DNA of 64,000 nucleotides from Pseudomonadales bacterium. GTDB lineage: Bacteria; Pseudomonadota; Gammaproteobacteria; Pseudomonadales; Azotimanducaceae. The stretch lies in NCBI GenBank assembly GCA_028280225.1, contig JANQMF010000192.1, positions 1-64,000 of the forward strand. The letters run 5' to 3'. Of the stretch, positions 45,348 through 54,387 are shown one piece after another. The notes beneath the pieces were generated by a model. The model saw only the letters and a program-made list of their open reading frames with translations, made no database searches and was not told where the DNA came from. The translations under genes and the position numbers were made by a program. Positions within the stretch are counted from its first letter, which is position 1. Each line of letters starts with the position of its first letter.

Positions 45348-47408
45348 TCATTCAAGCAGACCCTGTAACTCGGCCATGCTGGTGACCGGATTGGAACAGG
45401 TCAGATTGGTGCAAACATAGGCTGTGACCTGATTCCGGGTTTCGCTGGACACCAGCCTGGGCAGATATTGCGGCACCGGGCCGGAGTCTGCGTAGGGAAT
45501 GGCGTACACGCTGCGCCAGGGGGTAAATCCCTGATCCAATTCCCGTTGCCATTCCGCCATCAGCTCCACCGGGCCGCGCAGGATCACTTGCTGCTGGGGG
45601 TAAACGGTGGTTTCCAGGGCGGTTAAGAGAGTGCAGTGCCCTGCCGGTACCCGTTCCATGATGCCTCTTGCCCAGGTCAGGGTTTGATGGGCCGCATCCA
45701 GGTAGCGGGTCTCGCCCAGCAGATGTCCCAGTTTGAGCAGAGCCAGGGTGGCGGTGCCGTTGCCCGGCGGCAGCGCATCGTCCATGGTGGGTTTTGGCCG
45801 GTAGATTAACGACTCATGTTCGTGTGCGGTAAAATAGAATCCGCCGTGTTCGGTGTCCAGGAACTGGCTGAGCAGCACGTCCGCCAGGGTGATGGCCCAC
45901 TCCAGGTCCTCAGCGCGCCAGCGCACACGCAGAAGTTCCAGCAATCCGTCCAATACGTTGGCGTAGTCGTCCAGGTATCCCGGGTATTTTGCGCTGCCCT
46001 GGGTCCAGGTGGCGTAAAGTTGATTGGCTTGCCATACCTGGGTGGATAAGAAGTCGACAATACCCTGGGCCTGGTCGAGCCATTCGGGTTGATCAAGCTG
46101 CTGCCCGGCATGGGCAAGGCCCCGGATCAACAGCCCGTTCCATGCGGTCAGTATCTTTTTGTCGGTGTCCGGCCGGGGGCGTTTTTCACGCTCGGTGAAC
46201 ATCTTTTCTTTGGCACTGGCTAACTTCCGGCCGGCATCGGCCATTTCCATCGACAGCCGGCTCACCACCGAGCGCCAGGAGTCGTGGCGGTGGAGGTTCC
46301 ACTTATTTTCGAAGTTGGCGGGTTTGTCCAGACCGTACAGGGTTTCGACGATCAGATATTCCTCGTCGGTAAGCAGCTTCTTTACCTGTTCCCGCCGCCA
46401 GACATAGTATTTTCCTTCTTCCCCGTCCGAGTCCGCATCCATGGCGGTATAAAAGCCGCCCAGGGGGTGCTGCATCTCCCGGCGTAAGAAGCCAACGGTA
46501 TCGGTGACGGCGTCCCTGAACAAATCGTCTGACCCAAATGCCAGCGCATGGCTGTACAACGACAGCAACTGGGCGTTGTCGCACAACATTTTTTCAAAGT
46601 GAGGAATCATCCACTTTTTATCGGTGGAGTAGCGGCAAAAGCCGCCGCCCAGGTGATCGTAAATGCCACCCCGGGCCATCTGGGTGAGGCTGATCATAAC
46701 CATGTCCAAACCCTGACGGTCGTTGCCCCCTGCCCTGCGTACATGAGCCCAATGGCGCAATATACGCTCAAGGGCACTGGGCATGGGGAATTTGGGGGCG
46801 TTGCCGAAGCCCCCGTCGCGGGCATCGTATTGTTGTTCAAGCTGGTTGCGGGCTTGCTGCAGCACATCCTGATCTTTCAACTGGGCTGCCAGAACCGGGG
46901 GCACCAGCTGATCCAGGGTTTCCCGGATTTTGTCGCTCTGGGTGCTTAACTCTTCCTTGTTGGTGGCGTATAGCTCGCTGATCCGCATCAATAAGTCGTT
47001 AAAACCCGGCAGTTGATACCGGGGTGTTTTTGGGAAGTAGGTGCCTCCGTAGAAGGGCAGCCGGGTATGGGGATCTAAAAACAGGGTCAGCGGCCAGCCG
47101 CCACCCTGCTGGGTTAATAGCTGCAAACTGGTCTGGTAAACCTTATCCAGGTCCGGCCGCTCCTCTCGATCTACCTTGATATTGACAAAGTATTTGTTCA
47201 TCAGCTCAGCGGTGGCGGCATCAGCAAAAGACTCGCTGGCCATAACGTGACACCAGTGGCAGGCAGAGTAGCCGATAGACAGCAAAATGGGTTTGTCTTC
47301 CGCTGCCGCCTGGGTCAGCGCCTGTTCATCCCAGGGATGCCAATCCACCGGATTGTCGGCATGTTGCAGCAGATAGGGGCTGGTTTCGTTGATCAGTCGA
47401 TTGGGCAT
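45348..47408 (-). CDS. Thioredoxin-domain DUF255 (YyaL/SSP411-type) protein
   Basis: 686 residues from the ATG at 47408; a TTG six bases earlier is less likely. An N-terminal thioredoxin-like domain (DUF255) opens with [21 protein letters not shown] and has a CHWCHVM active-site-like motif. The remainder is an alpha/alpha barrel like N-acylglucosamine epimerases and glycosidases, with [12 protein letters not shown] and FGGTYFP-type segments. The family is widespread, with no proven bacterial role. The 191 bases to rppH show no gene. Confidence 0.9.
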   Translation of the reverse strand: MPNRLINETSPYLLQHADNPVDWHPWDEQALTQAAAEDKPILLSIGYSACHWCHVMASESFADAATAELMNKYFVNIKVDREERPDLDKVYQTSLQLLTQQGGGWPLTLFLDPHTRLPFYGGTYFPKTPRYQLPGFNDLLMRISELYATNKEELSTQSDKIRETLDQLVPPVLAAQLKDQDVLQQARNQLEQQYDARDGGFGNAPKFPMPSALERILRHWAHVRRAGGNDRQGLDMVMISLTQMARGGIYDHLGGGFCRYSTDKKWMIPHFEKMLCDNAQLLSLYSHALAFGSDDLFRDAVTDTVGFLRREMQHPLGGFYTAMDADSDGEEGKYYVWRREQVKKLLTDEEYLIVETLYGLDKPANFENKWNLHRHDSWRSVVSRLSMEMADAGRKLASAKEKMFTEREKRPRPDTDKKILTAWNGLLIRGLAHAGQQLDQPEWLDQAQGIVDFLSTQVWQANQLYATWTQGSAKYPGYLDDYANVLDGLLELLRVRWRAEDLEWAITLADVLLSQFLDTEHGGFYFTAHEHESLIYRPKPTMDDALPPGNGTATLALLKLGHLLGETRYLDAAHQTLTWARGIMERVPAGHCTLLTALETTVYPQQQVILRGPVELMAEWQRELDQGFTPWRSVYAIPYADSGPVPQYLPRLVSSETRNQVTAYVCTNLTCSNPVTSMAELQGLLE

Positions 47409-47599
47409 AGGCAAGATAATAACGATATAAGAGGATTTGTGCTTATCTTGAATTTGCGGTATTTAAGGGTGAGGGAAGTAACACAACGGTAGTAAGTCTA
47501 TCGGCGCTACGAGACTTCAAAACAGGTCAACAGCGAACCAGCTGCCTGATTTTGGTCGTGAAATGCGCCGGATAAGCGAGGTTGAGATGGGTGGCAGAA

Positions 47600-48115
47600 A
47601 TGGTTGACGGGGATGGCTTTCGGCCAAACGTCGGCATTGTTTTAGCCCACGGGGGTGGTACCGGTCAGGTGCTTTGGGCAAGGCGAATCAAGGGTGACAA
47701 TGCCTGGCAATTTCCCCAGGGGGGCATTAACGACGGCGAAACCCCCGAGCAAGCCCTCTTTCGGGAATTGTACGAAGAAGTGGGGTTAAAACCTGAAGAC
47801 GTTAAGATCCGCGCCAGGACCAAGGGTTGGTTGCGGTATCGTTTGCCGCGAAAGTTACGGCGTTTTAATTCAACCCCCGGATTTGTCGGCCAAAAACAGA
47901 AGTGGTTTTTGCTGGAGATGCTGGCCCCGGAGGACACGGTAAAGTTTGATTGTGCCGACAAACCGGAATTTGATGCCTGGCGCTGGGTAAGCTTCTGGTA
48001 CCCCCTGTCCAAGGTGATCGATTTTAAAAGGGAAGTCTACCGGCGGGCGTTGCTTGAACTTGCGCCTGCCTTGCCCGTTGAAGACCGGCGGGTGAATCAA
48101 CCGGGAAGTGATTAA
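47600..48115 (+). CDS. rppH: RNA pyrophosphohydrolase (Nudix)
   Basis: Removes pyrophosphate from mRNA 5' ends, starting decay. The start at 47600 ([15 protein letters not shown]) matches the family; the TTG at 47582 adds six residues. 171 residues. The Nudix box with REL..EEVGL is intact, preceded by WQFPQGGI. It lies six bases before ptsP, as in E. coli and Pseudomonas. Confidence 0.95.
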   Translation: MVDGDGFRPNVGIVLAHGGGTGQVLWARRIKGDNAWQFPQGGINDGETPEQALFRELYEEVGLKPEDVKIRARTKGWLRYRLPRKLRRFNSTPGFVGQKQKWFLLEMLAPEDTVKFDCADKPEFDAWRWVSFWYPLSKVIDFKREVYRRALLELAPALPVEDRRVNQPGSD

Positions 48116-48121
48116 CAGTTC

Positions 48122-50416
48122 ATGGATTCCATGCTTAAAACTCTACGCAAAATTGTCCAGCACGTTGCTGTGCACGGCGATTTTGCTCAAGCGCTGCGGG
48201 TGCTGGTCACCGAGGTCAAGCAGGCCATAGAAACCGACGTCTGTTCAATTTATCTGTTGAGCGAAGACAAAACGGGTTATCTGCTGGCGGCAACGGATGG
48301 GCTGAACGAGGAGCAGATCGGTGCGGTTTCCATCAGTCTGGATCAGGGTTTAGTCGGCTTGGTTGGGCGGCGCGCGGAACCCATTAATCTGGAGGCGGCA
48401 GCCCAGCACCCCAACTATTTTTATCTGCCGGAATCCGGAGAAGAGGCATTTAATGCATTCCTCGGGGTACCCATTATCCACCAGCGCCGGGTACTTGGGG
48501 TATTGGTGGTGCAGCAGACCGCTTCCCGGCGGTTTGACGAATCTGAAGAAGCATTTCTGGTCACCCTGGCGGCGCAACTGGCGTCCCTGGTTGCTCATGC
48601 TGAGGCGGTGGGGGACAACGCCATTCGCCCCCGGGTGGATGGCCAGTCTCCTCAGGCGCTTTCGGAAACCTGTTTTAAGGGCGTAGCCGGGGCGCCGGGT
48701 ATCGCCTTTGGACAGGTGGTGGTGGTCCACCCCGTGGCCGACCTCGATGCGGTGCCGGAGCGGCAAACGGATAATGTCACCCAGGAGCTGTTACTGCTGG
48801 ACCGCGCCTTGGAGAGTGTGCGCCGGGACATTCGCAAGATCAGTGAAGAATTTGCCTCCAGTCTGCCCAAGGAAGAGCTGGCACTTTTTGATGCCTACCT
48901 GCATATGCTGGATGAAAACGCGCTGGCCGGTGATATCCGCAACCGCATTCAAAGGGGCCAGTGGGCCCAGGGTGCGCTGAAGCAGGTGATTCGGGAGCAC
49001 CTTGACCGGTTTGAACTCATGGAGGATGAATACCTGCGGGAACGGGGTGCTGACGTTAAGGACCTGGGTTTGCGCCTGTTGGTCTATTTGCAGGATATTC
49101 GTGAGAAGAAGAGTCAGTTTCCGCAAGAAATGATTCTGGTGGGGGATGAAGTGACGCCGGCCATGCTCACCAATGTACCCCCGGGGCGGCTGCGCGGCAT
49201 TGTTTCGGTACAAGGGTCGGGCAGCTCCCATGTGGCCATTCTGGCCCGGGCCATGGCCATCCCGGCGGTGATGGGCGCCCTGGATCTGCCGGCTTATGAA
49301 ATTGAGGGTGAAACGCTGCTGGTTGACGGTCACTACGGCGAAGTGTTTCGGCGGCCCTCCCAGCGGCGCCTGGCCGAAAGCCGGGAGTTGATTGAACAGG
49401 CGCGGGTATTTGACGAAGAACTGGATGAACTTAAGGAATTGCCGTGTATCACTCAAGACGGCTGGCGGGTGCAACTGTGGGTCAATATCGGGCTGTCCGG
49501 TGATATCACCCGTTCCCTGGATCGCGGCGCGGAGGGGATTGGTTTGTTCCGTACCGAAATCCCCTTTATGTCCCAGGATCGTTTCCCCACGGAGGCTGAG
49601 CAGATGGCCCTGTACCGGGAGCATATGACCGCTTTTGAACCCAGACCGGTGACCATGCGAACCCTGGACATTGGCGGCGACAAATCTTTGTCCTACTTTC
49701 CCATCACCGAGGAAAACCCCTTCCTGGGCTGGCGGGGTATTCGCGTGACCCTGGATCACCCGGAAATTTTTCTGGTCCAGGTGCGGGCAATGATCAAGGC
49801 TAACGAGGGGTTATCCGGGGATCTGCGCATCATGTTGCCCATGATCTCTTCCCCGGCGGAGCTGTTATCCGCCAAGGTGCTGATTGATCAGGCGTATGCT
49901 GAGGTGCTCGAGGAGGGGGCTGACGTTAAGCCGCCCCAGGTGGGGGTGATGGTGGAAGTACCTGCCGCGGTGTACCAGGCCCGTTTACTGGCTAAACAGG
50001 CAGACTTTTTGGCGGTGGGCTCTAATGACCTCACCCAATACATGCTGGCGGTGGACAGGAACAATCCCCGTGTGGCGGAGCTTTATCAGGATCTGCACCC
50101 GGCGGTGATTACCGCCCTGCGTGAAGTGGCCAGAGCAGCCCATGCGGAAGAAACCCCAATCGGTATCTGCGGAGAATTTGCCGGTACCCCCGCTGGGGCG
50201 GTGTTGCTGATGGCCATGGGTTATCACGTGTTGTCGATGAACGCCACCCATCTACCCAAGGTGAAGTGGGTGATTCGCAATATCAAACGCAGTAATGCGC
50301 GGCGCATGTTGGCCAAGGTATTGCGCATGGGATACGCGGCGGATGTTAATCAGTTTATGCACCAGCAGCTGACCGAAGCCGGTCTGGGCAGAGTTTTGCC
50401 CCACCATCACGACTGA
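48122..50416 (+). CDS. ptsP: Phosphoenolpyruvate-protein phosphotransferase PtsP (EI-Ntr)
   Basis: First enzyme of the nitrogen-related phosphotransferase relay, passing phosphate from PEP to NPr. 764 residues: N-terminal GAF domain (about 15-165), the EI N-domain with phosphorylated His370 in GSGSSHVAILARA, and the C-terminal PEP-binding barrel with GLFRTEIPFM and GSNDLTQYMLAVDRNN. The ATG at 48131 (MLKTLRKIV) aligns better with E. coli PtsP and may be the true start. Confidence 0.95.
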   Translation: MDSMLKTLRKIVQHVAVHGDFAQALRVLVTEVKQAIETDVCSIYLLSEDKTGYLLAATDGLNEEQIGAVSISLDQGLVGLVGRRAEPINLEAAAQHPNYFYLPESGEEAFNAFLGVPIIHQRRVLGVLVVQQTASRRFDESEEAFLVTLAAQLASLVAHAEAVGDNAIRPRVDGQSPQALSETCFKGVAGAPGIAFGQVVVVHPVADLDAVPERQTDNVTQELLLLDRALESVRRDIRKISEEFASSLPKEELALFDAYLHMLDENALAGDIRNRIQRGQWAQGALKQVIREHLDRFELMEDEYLRERGADVKDLGLRLLVYLQDIREKKSQFPQEMILVGDEVTPAMLTNVPPGRLRGIVSVQGSGSSHVAILARAMAIPAVMGALDLPAYEIEGETLLVDGHYGEVFRRPSQRRLAESRELIEQARVFDEELDELKELPCITQDGWRVQLWVNIGLSGDITRSLDRGAEGIGLFRTEIPFMSQDRFPTEAEQMALYREHMTAFEPRPVTMRTLDIGGDKSLSYFPITEENPFLGWRGIRVTLDHPEIFLVQVRAMIKANEGLSGDLRIMLPMISSPAELLSAKVLIDQAYAEVLEEGADVKPPQVGVMVEVPAAVYQARLLAKQADFLAVGSNDLTQYMLAVDRNNPRVAELYQDLHPAVITALREVARAAHAEETPIGICGEFAGTPAGAVLLMAMGYHVLSMNATHLPKVKWVIRNIKRSNARRMLAKVLRMGYAADVNQFMHQQLTEAGLGRVLPHHHD

Positions 50417-50441
50417 ACCCCGCACACAATCCGCCCCCGGC

Positions 50442-51236
50442 TTAAACCACCTTGCACAATCCCCCGTCCATGTTCAGGGCACAGCCGGTGATATAAGACG
50501 CTGCATTGCTGGCCAGAAACAGGGCCAGGTTTGCGCACTCGCCGGCCTCACCCATACGGCCCATGGGCAGGCGTTTACCGGCGTTAGTGCTAAATTCTTC
50601 CAGCGAAATGTTTTCACCACTGGCTTCGTGCATGCGGCGAATCTGATCACTTTTGATGAAGCCGATCAACATGGCATTGACTAAAATGTTATGGGGCGCA
50701 CCCTCCCCCGCCAGCACCTTGGTCAGCGCCATGCCCGCCGCCCGGGTGACCGAAGTGGGGGCGGTTCGGGCGTCCGGCGTTTTGGCATATACATTCAGCA
50801 GGTTGATCACTCTACCCCACTTTTGGCTTTCCATATGTGGCCACACCAGACGGGTGGTCCGCACGGCTGCCATCAGCTTCAGGTCCAGATCCTGTTGCCA
50901 CTCTTCGTCGGTAATGTCCTTAAACGCCTTGGTTGCGGATTGGCCTGCGTTGTTGACAAGAATGTCCACGGCCCCAAGGTTTTCTTCAATACTCAAATGA
51001 GCCGCCGCAATACTGTCCGGGTTAGTCACGTCGCAGGCAAAGGCCTGGATATGACCGCCGGCAGTCTGGCTTGGCCGGGCACCAATGCTTGCCGCCGCTT
51101 CGTCCAGGGGTTCTTGCCGGCGGGCCAGGATGGCAACCCTGGCGCCGGCGTGGTAGAAGGCTTCGGCCATGGCGCGGCCCAGGCCCAGGCTCCCGCCGGT
51201 GATCATTGCTGTTTTGCCGGTCAGGGATGTATCCAT
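50442..51236 (-). CDS. SDR-fold protein lacking the Tyr-x3-Lys catalytic pair
   Basis: 264 residues with a normal Rossmann motif (ITGGSLGLGRAM) and NNAG (95-98). At the catalytic position, where most SDRs have YSASK, it reads T161-S-V-T-R165, and the Ser region reads VINLLNVY. Ser, Tyr and Lys are therefore all changed. A related SDR subgroup with TSVTRAAG is known to me from sequence only. It may bind nucleotide without standard catalysis. It faces ptsP and follows the NRDE gene by 30 bases. Confidence 0.82.
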   Translation of the reverse strand: MDTSLTGKTAMITGGSLGLGRAMAEAFYHAGARVAILARRQEPLDEAAASIGARPSQTAGGHIQAFACDVTNPDSIAAAHLSIEENLGAVDILVNNAGQSATKAFKDITDEEWQQDLDLKLMAAVRTTRLVWPHMESQKWGRVINLLNVYAKTPDARTAPTSVTRAAGMALTKVLAGEGAPHNILVNAMLIGFIKSDQIRRMHEASGENISLEEFSTNAGKRLPMGRMGEAGECANLALFLASNAASYITGCALNMDGGLCKVV

Positions 51237-51266
51237 GGGTTGTCCTCGGTGATTAAGGTAAAAACG

Positions 51267-52046
51267 TTATGCCAGGGGTGGTGAGATCGCCACTTCGTAG
51301 CTGACACGGGTGCCGGTCTGACCTTGTTTAAGGTAGCCCTGCTCGTGAAATTTGAGGTGGTCCTTGGCCAATATGATACTTGTGCTTGCCCGGGTGCCGT
51401 ATTCATCGCCCAGGATAAAACAAGGCGCCCCACGCCTTTCCAGTTCAATGGGCCGGCCGCGCTGGGGCAGTTGATCATCCGGCGGTACCGAGTGATCGCT
51501 GAGCAGCTTGATCAAGTCACTGTGGTCAAACCGGTTGCGGGTGATGTACTTCAGGCGTTGTGCACCCTGCACACACTTGGGCCATTCCGCCCCTAACTCA
51601 GCGTTGCTCAAACCGTAAAAACCGGGTTTAAGCACGTCTGTCCGCATACCGCCGTTTTTGTCGAGGTGCTGATTGGTGGTATACACCAGGTGCTTACCGT
51701 CAAAGACCAGCAAGTTAAATCCGGAATATGCCTCAGCCTGCAGGTTGTCCACGTAGGTGGTGGCCGGTATTTGAGATTGCAGAAACTCCTGGGCCAGCAA
51801 ACCCCGGGAACGTGCCTTGGGGGGGTCATCGGGATGAGAAAAATTGGTTAAGGCCGCAAAGCGCCCGCCGGTGGTGCAGCCCAGCCAGGTTCCCCCGGCA
51901 ACCAGATCGCGTCCCGCCAGGATATGCGGTTGATCCTCCCAAAAGCCGGCCTGTGCTGAGGCCCGGCCGTGAAATTCGTCTCGATTTGCCGCCACCACCA
52001 GCGGGATGTCAGGCTGGGTCCGGTAACCAAATAGGATCAGGCACAT
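51267..52046 (-). CDS. NRDE (TANGO2-like) family protein
   Basis: 259 residues. It starts MCLILFGY, with the family's conserved Cys2, and has the NRDE tetrad in VVAANRDEF. GTWLGCTTGGRFAALTNF is also typical. Relatives include eukaryotic TANGO2, linked to heme or acyl-CoA handling, but the bacterial role is uncertain. This gene and the SDR gene separate ptsP from lgt. Confidence 0.87.
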   Translation of the reverse strand: MCLILFGYRTQPDIPLVVAANRDEFHGRASAQAGFWEDQPHILAGRDLVAGGTWLGCTTGGRFAALTNFSHPDDPPKARSRGLLAQEFLQSQIPATTYVDNLQAEAYSGFNLLVFDGKHLVYTTNQHLDKNGGMRTDVLKPGFYGLSNAELGAEWPKCVQGAQRLKYITRNRFDHSDLIKLLSDHSVPPDDQLPQRGRPIELERRGAPCFILGDEYGTRASTSIILAKDHLKFHEQGYLKQGQTGTRVSYEVAISPPLA

Positions 52047-52129
52047 AGGGGTACAAGAGGCTGATAAAGCCCGCTAGTTTACCACCAAAATCGGTTATGC
52101 TTTGGTTTTTAGGCAAAGAAGACACACAC

Positions 52130-52996
52130 GTGCAATATCCCGTTATTGATCCGGTGATTGTGGCTGTTGGACCCGTGGCGCTGCGTTGGTATGGACTTAT
52201 GTACCTGGCCGGCTTTGCGGTGGTTTGGTGGTTGGGCAAGCGACGGGCCGGGACCCATCCGGGAGGCTGGTCAGCAGACGATATCTCCGACCTGGTTTTT
52301 TTTGGTGCCATGGGCGCGGTGCTTGGCGGGCGTGTGGGGTACGTGTTGTTCTACAATTTTTCCACCTTTCTGGACGATCCGCTTTATTTGTTTCGTATGT
52401 GGGAGGGGGGTATGTCCTTCCACGGCGGTTTGTTGGGGGTTGTGGTTGGGGTGTGGCTGTTTGCGGGAAAAACCCGGCGCCGCTTTATCGACGTAGGCGA
52501 CTTTCTGGCCCCGCTGTGTCCCATTGGGCTTGGCCTTGGCCGGCTCGGTAACTTCATTAATATGGAACTGCCCGGGCGGGTTGCCGACGGTGGTCTTGGG
52601 TTGATTTACAAATGTGATGCGGTGCGCGGTTTAAATCCCATGTGCGTGGGTGAATGGGAGGGGGTGGCCCGGCACCCGTCGTCGCTTTATCAGGCGCTTA
52701 TCGAAGGGGTTCTACTGTTTCTTGTGGTCTGGTTTTTTTCCGCCCGGCCCAGAGCCCGGGGTGCGGTCTCGGCTGTATTCCTCATGGGTTATGCGGTTTT
52801 TCGTATCTGTACTGAATTCTTCCGGTCTCCGGATGCCCATATCGGCTTTGTGGGTCTTGAGGGTATGGGTGGCGTGACGATGGGTCAGATATTGTCGATA
52901 CCCATGTTAATCGCTGGTATCCTGCTGTACGTATGGTCCCGCTCGCAACCGCCGCTGCCCCTGGGGCCCAACCCCAAATCACAACCCACATCTTAA
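52130..52996 (+). CDS. lgt: Prolipoprotein diacylglyceryl transferase
   Basis: Adds diacylglyceryl to the lipobox Cys of prelipoproteins; membrane enzyme with about seven helices. The GTG at 52130 gives 288 residues beginning as the family does (QYPVIDPV then RWYGLMYL). An ATG at 52097 would add eleven polar residues. The signature GRLGNFINMELPGR is intact. It precedes thyA by 39 bases, as in E. coli and Pseudomonas. Confidence 0.95.
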   Translation: MQYPVIDPVIVAVGPVALRWYGLMYLAGFAVVWWLGKRRAGTHPGGWSADDISDLVFFGAMGAVLGGRVGYVLFYNFSTFLDDPLYLFRMWEGGMSFHGGLLGVVVGVWLFAGKTRRRFIDVGDFLAPLCPIGLGLGRLGNFINMELPGRVADGGLGLIYKCDAVRGLNPMCVGEWEGVARHPSSLYQALIEGVLLFLVVWFFSARPRARGAVSAVFLMGYAVFRICTEFFRSPDAHIGFVGLEGMGGVTMGQILSIPMLIAGILLYVWSRSQPPLPLGPNPKSQPTS

Positions 52997-53035
52997 GATG
53001 ATACAGGCAGCTAATGTGAAAGAGGCAGCTAAAAT

Positions 53036-53830
53036 ATGAAGCAGTACCTGGATTTGATGCACCATGTCCGGCACAACGGGACCCACAAAGGTGATCGCAC
53101 CGGTACGGGGACCTACAGTGTCTTCGGCTATCAGATGCGCTTTGATTTGAACGACGGCTTTCCCCTGGTGACAACCAAAAAAATGTTCTTAAAGGGCATT
53201 ATTCACGAACTGCTGTGGTTTCTTTCCGGTTCCACCAACATTAAATATCTGACGGATCATGATGTGCATATCTGGGATGAATGGGCGGATGAACACGGTG
53301 AGCTGGGTCCGGTTTATGGGTCACAGTGGCGCTCCTGGCCCGGTCCCGACGGGGGCACCATTGATCAGATCAGCAAGGTGGTCGAAGACATTAAAAACAA
53401 TCCGGACAGCCGGCGTCACATTGTCAGCGCCTGGAATGTGGCTGAGGTGGACAATATGGCCTTGCCCCCATGCCATAGTTTGTTCCAGTTTTATGTGGCG
53501 GACAGTAAGCTGTCTTGTCAGCTGTATCAGCGCAGTGCTGACATTTTCCTTGGGGTGCCATTCAATATTGCGTCGTATGCGTTGCTGACGATGATGATTG
53601 CCCAGGTTGCGGGTCTGAAGCTGGGTGACTTTGTGCATACCCTTGGGGATGCCCACTTGTACAGCAATCACCTGGAGCAGGCGGATAAACAGCTCCAGCG
53701 GCTACCCTTGCCCCTGCCCACCATGACCCTTAATCCCCAGGTAAAAGACATCTTTGGTTTCACCTACGACGACTTCACCCTTTCCGGGTACCAAAGCCAT
53801 CAAGGGATAAAGGCCCCCATAGCGGTCTAG
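53036..53830 (+). CDS. thyA: Thymidylate synthase
   Basis: Methylates dUMP to dTMP with methylene-THF. 264 residues, exactly the E. coli length. Catalytic Cys146 lies in [12 protein letters not shown], and [18 protein letters not shown] is strongly conserved. GAGG precedes the ATG. The stop TAG shares its last base region with the GTG of folA, so the two folate-linked genes are coupled. Confidence 0.97.
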   Translation: MKQYLDLMHHVRHNGTHKGDRTGTGTYSVFGYQMRFDLNDGFPLVTTKKMFLKGIIHELLWFLSGSTNIKYLTDHDVHIWDEWADEHGELGPVYGSQWRSWPGPDGGTIDQISKVVEDIKNNPDSRRHIVSAWNVAEVDNMALPPCHSLFQFYVADSKLSCQLYQRSADIFLGVPFNIASYALLTMMIAQVAGLKLGDFVHTLGDAHLYSNHLEQADKQLQRLPLPLPTMTLNPQVKDIFGFTYDDFTLSGYQSHQGIKAPIAV

Positions 53831-54348
53831 TGGCCATGGACATAGCCTTAATCTGGGCAATGGCGGACAACCGGGTGATCGGGCGTGACAATACCCTGCC
53901 CTGGCGCCTGCCGGAGGATATGCGACACTTTATGCGCGTGACCGTGGGCAAGCCGGTGATTATGGGCCGCAAAACTCTGGAATCCATGAAGGCCCCCCTG
54001 CCCAAACGCACCAACATTGTGCTGACCAGGGATCAAACCTGGCAGCGGGACGGAGTTGTGGTGGTGCACAGTTTTACGGACGCACTGGCCCGGGCTGAAC
54101 AGCAATGTCTTGCGGACAACCAGACCGAGATCATGGTGATTGGCGGGGCGGACATTTATGCTCTGGCGCTACCCCATGCCACCCGCCTGTACATCACTCA
54201 TGTGCATGCTCAGATCCCGGGAGATATCTATTTTCCCGAGTTTGATATGGACGGCTGGCGGCTGGTGCACAGTGTGGAGGGACAGGCGGACGACCGGCAT
54301 TCAGCAGCCTTTACCATTGCCAGGTACGATAGAAAGGATAACGTTTAG
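53830..54348 (+). CDS. folA: Dihydrofolate reductase
   Basis: Regenerates THF from the DHF made by ThyA. 172 residues with IWAMADNRVIGRDNTLPW, the catalytic Asp in LPEDMRHFM, and PVIMGRKTLESM. GTG at 53830 overlaps the thyA stop by one base; ATG at 53836 is an alternative. Confidence 0.96.
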   Translation: MAMDIALIWAMADNRVIGRDNTLPWRLPEDMRHFMRVTVGKPVIMGRKTLESMKAPLPKRTNIVLTRDQTWQRDGVVVVHSFTDALARAEQQCLADNQTEIMVIGGADIYALALPHATRLYITHVHAQIPGDIYFPEFDMDGWRLVHSVEGQADDRHSAAFTIARYDRKDNV

Positions 54349-54387
54349 CCGCTGCACAAGCTTTAACTCAAGCAAGAAGAGGGCAAA

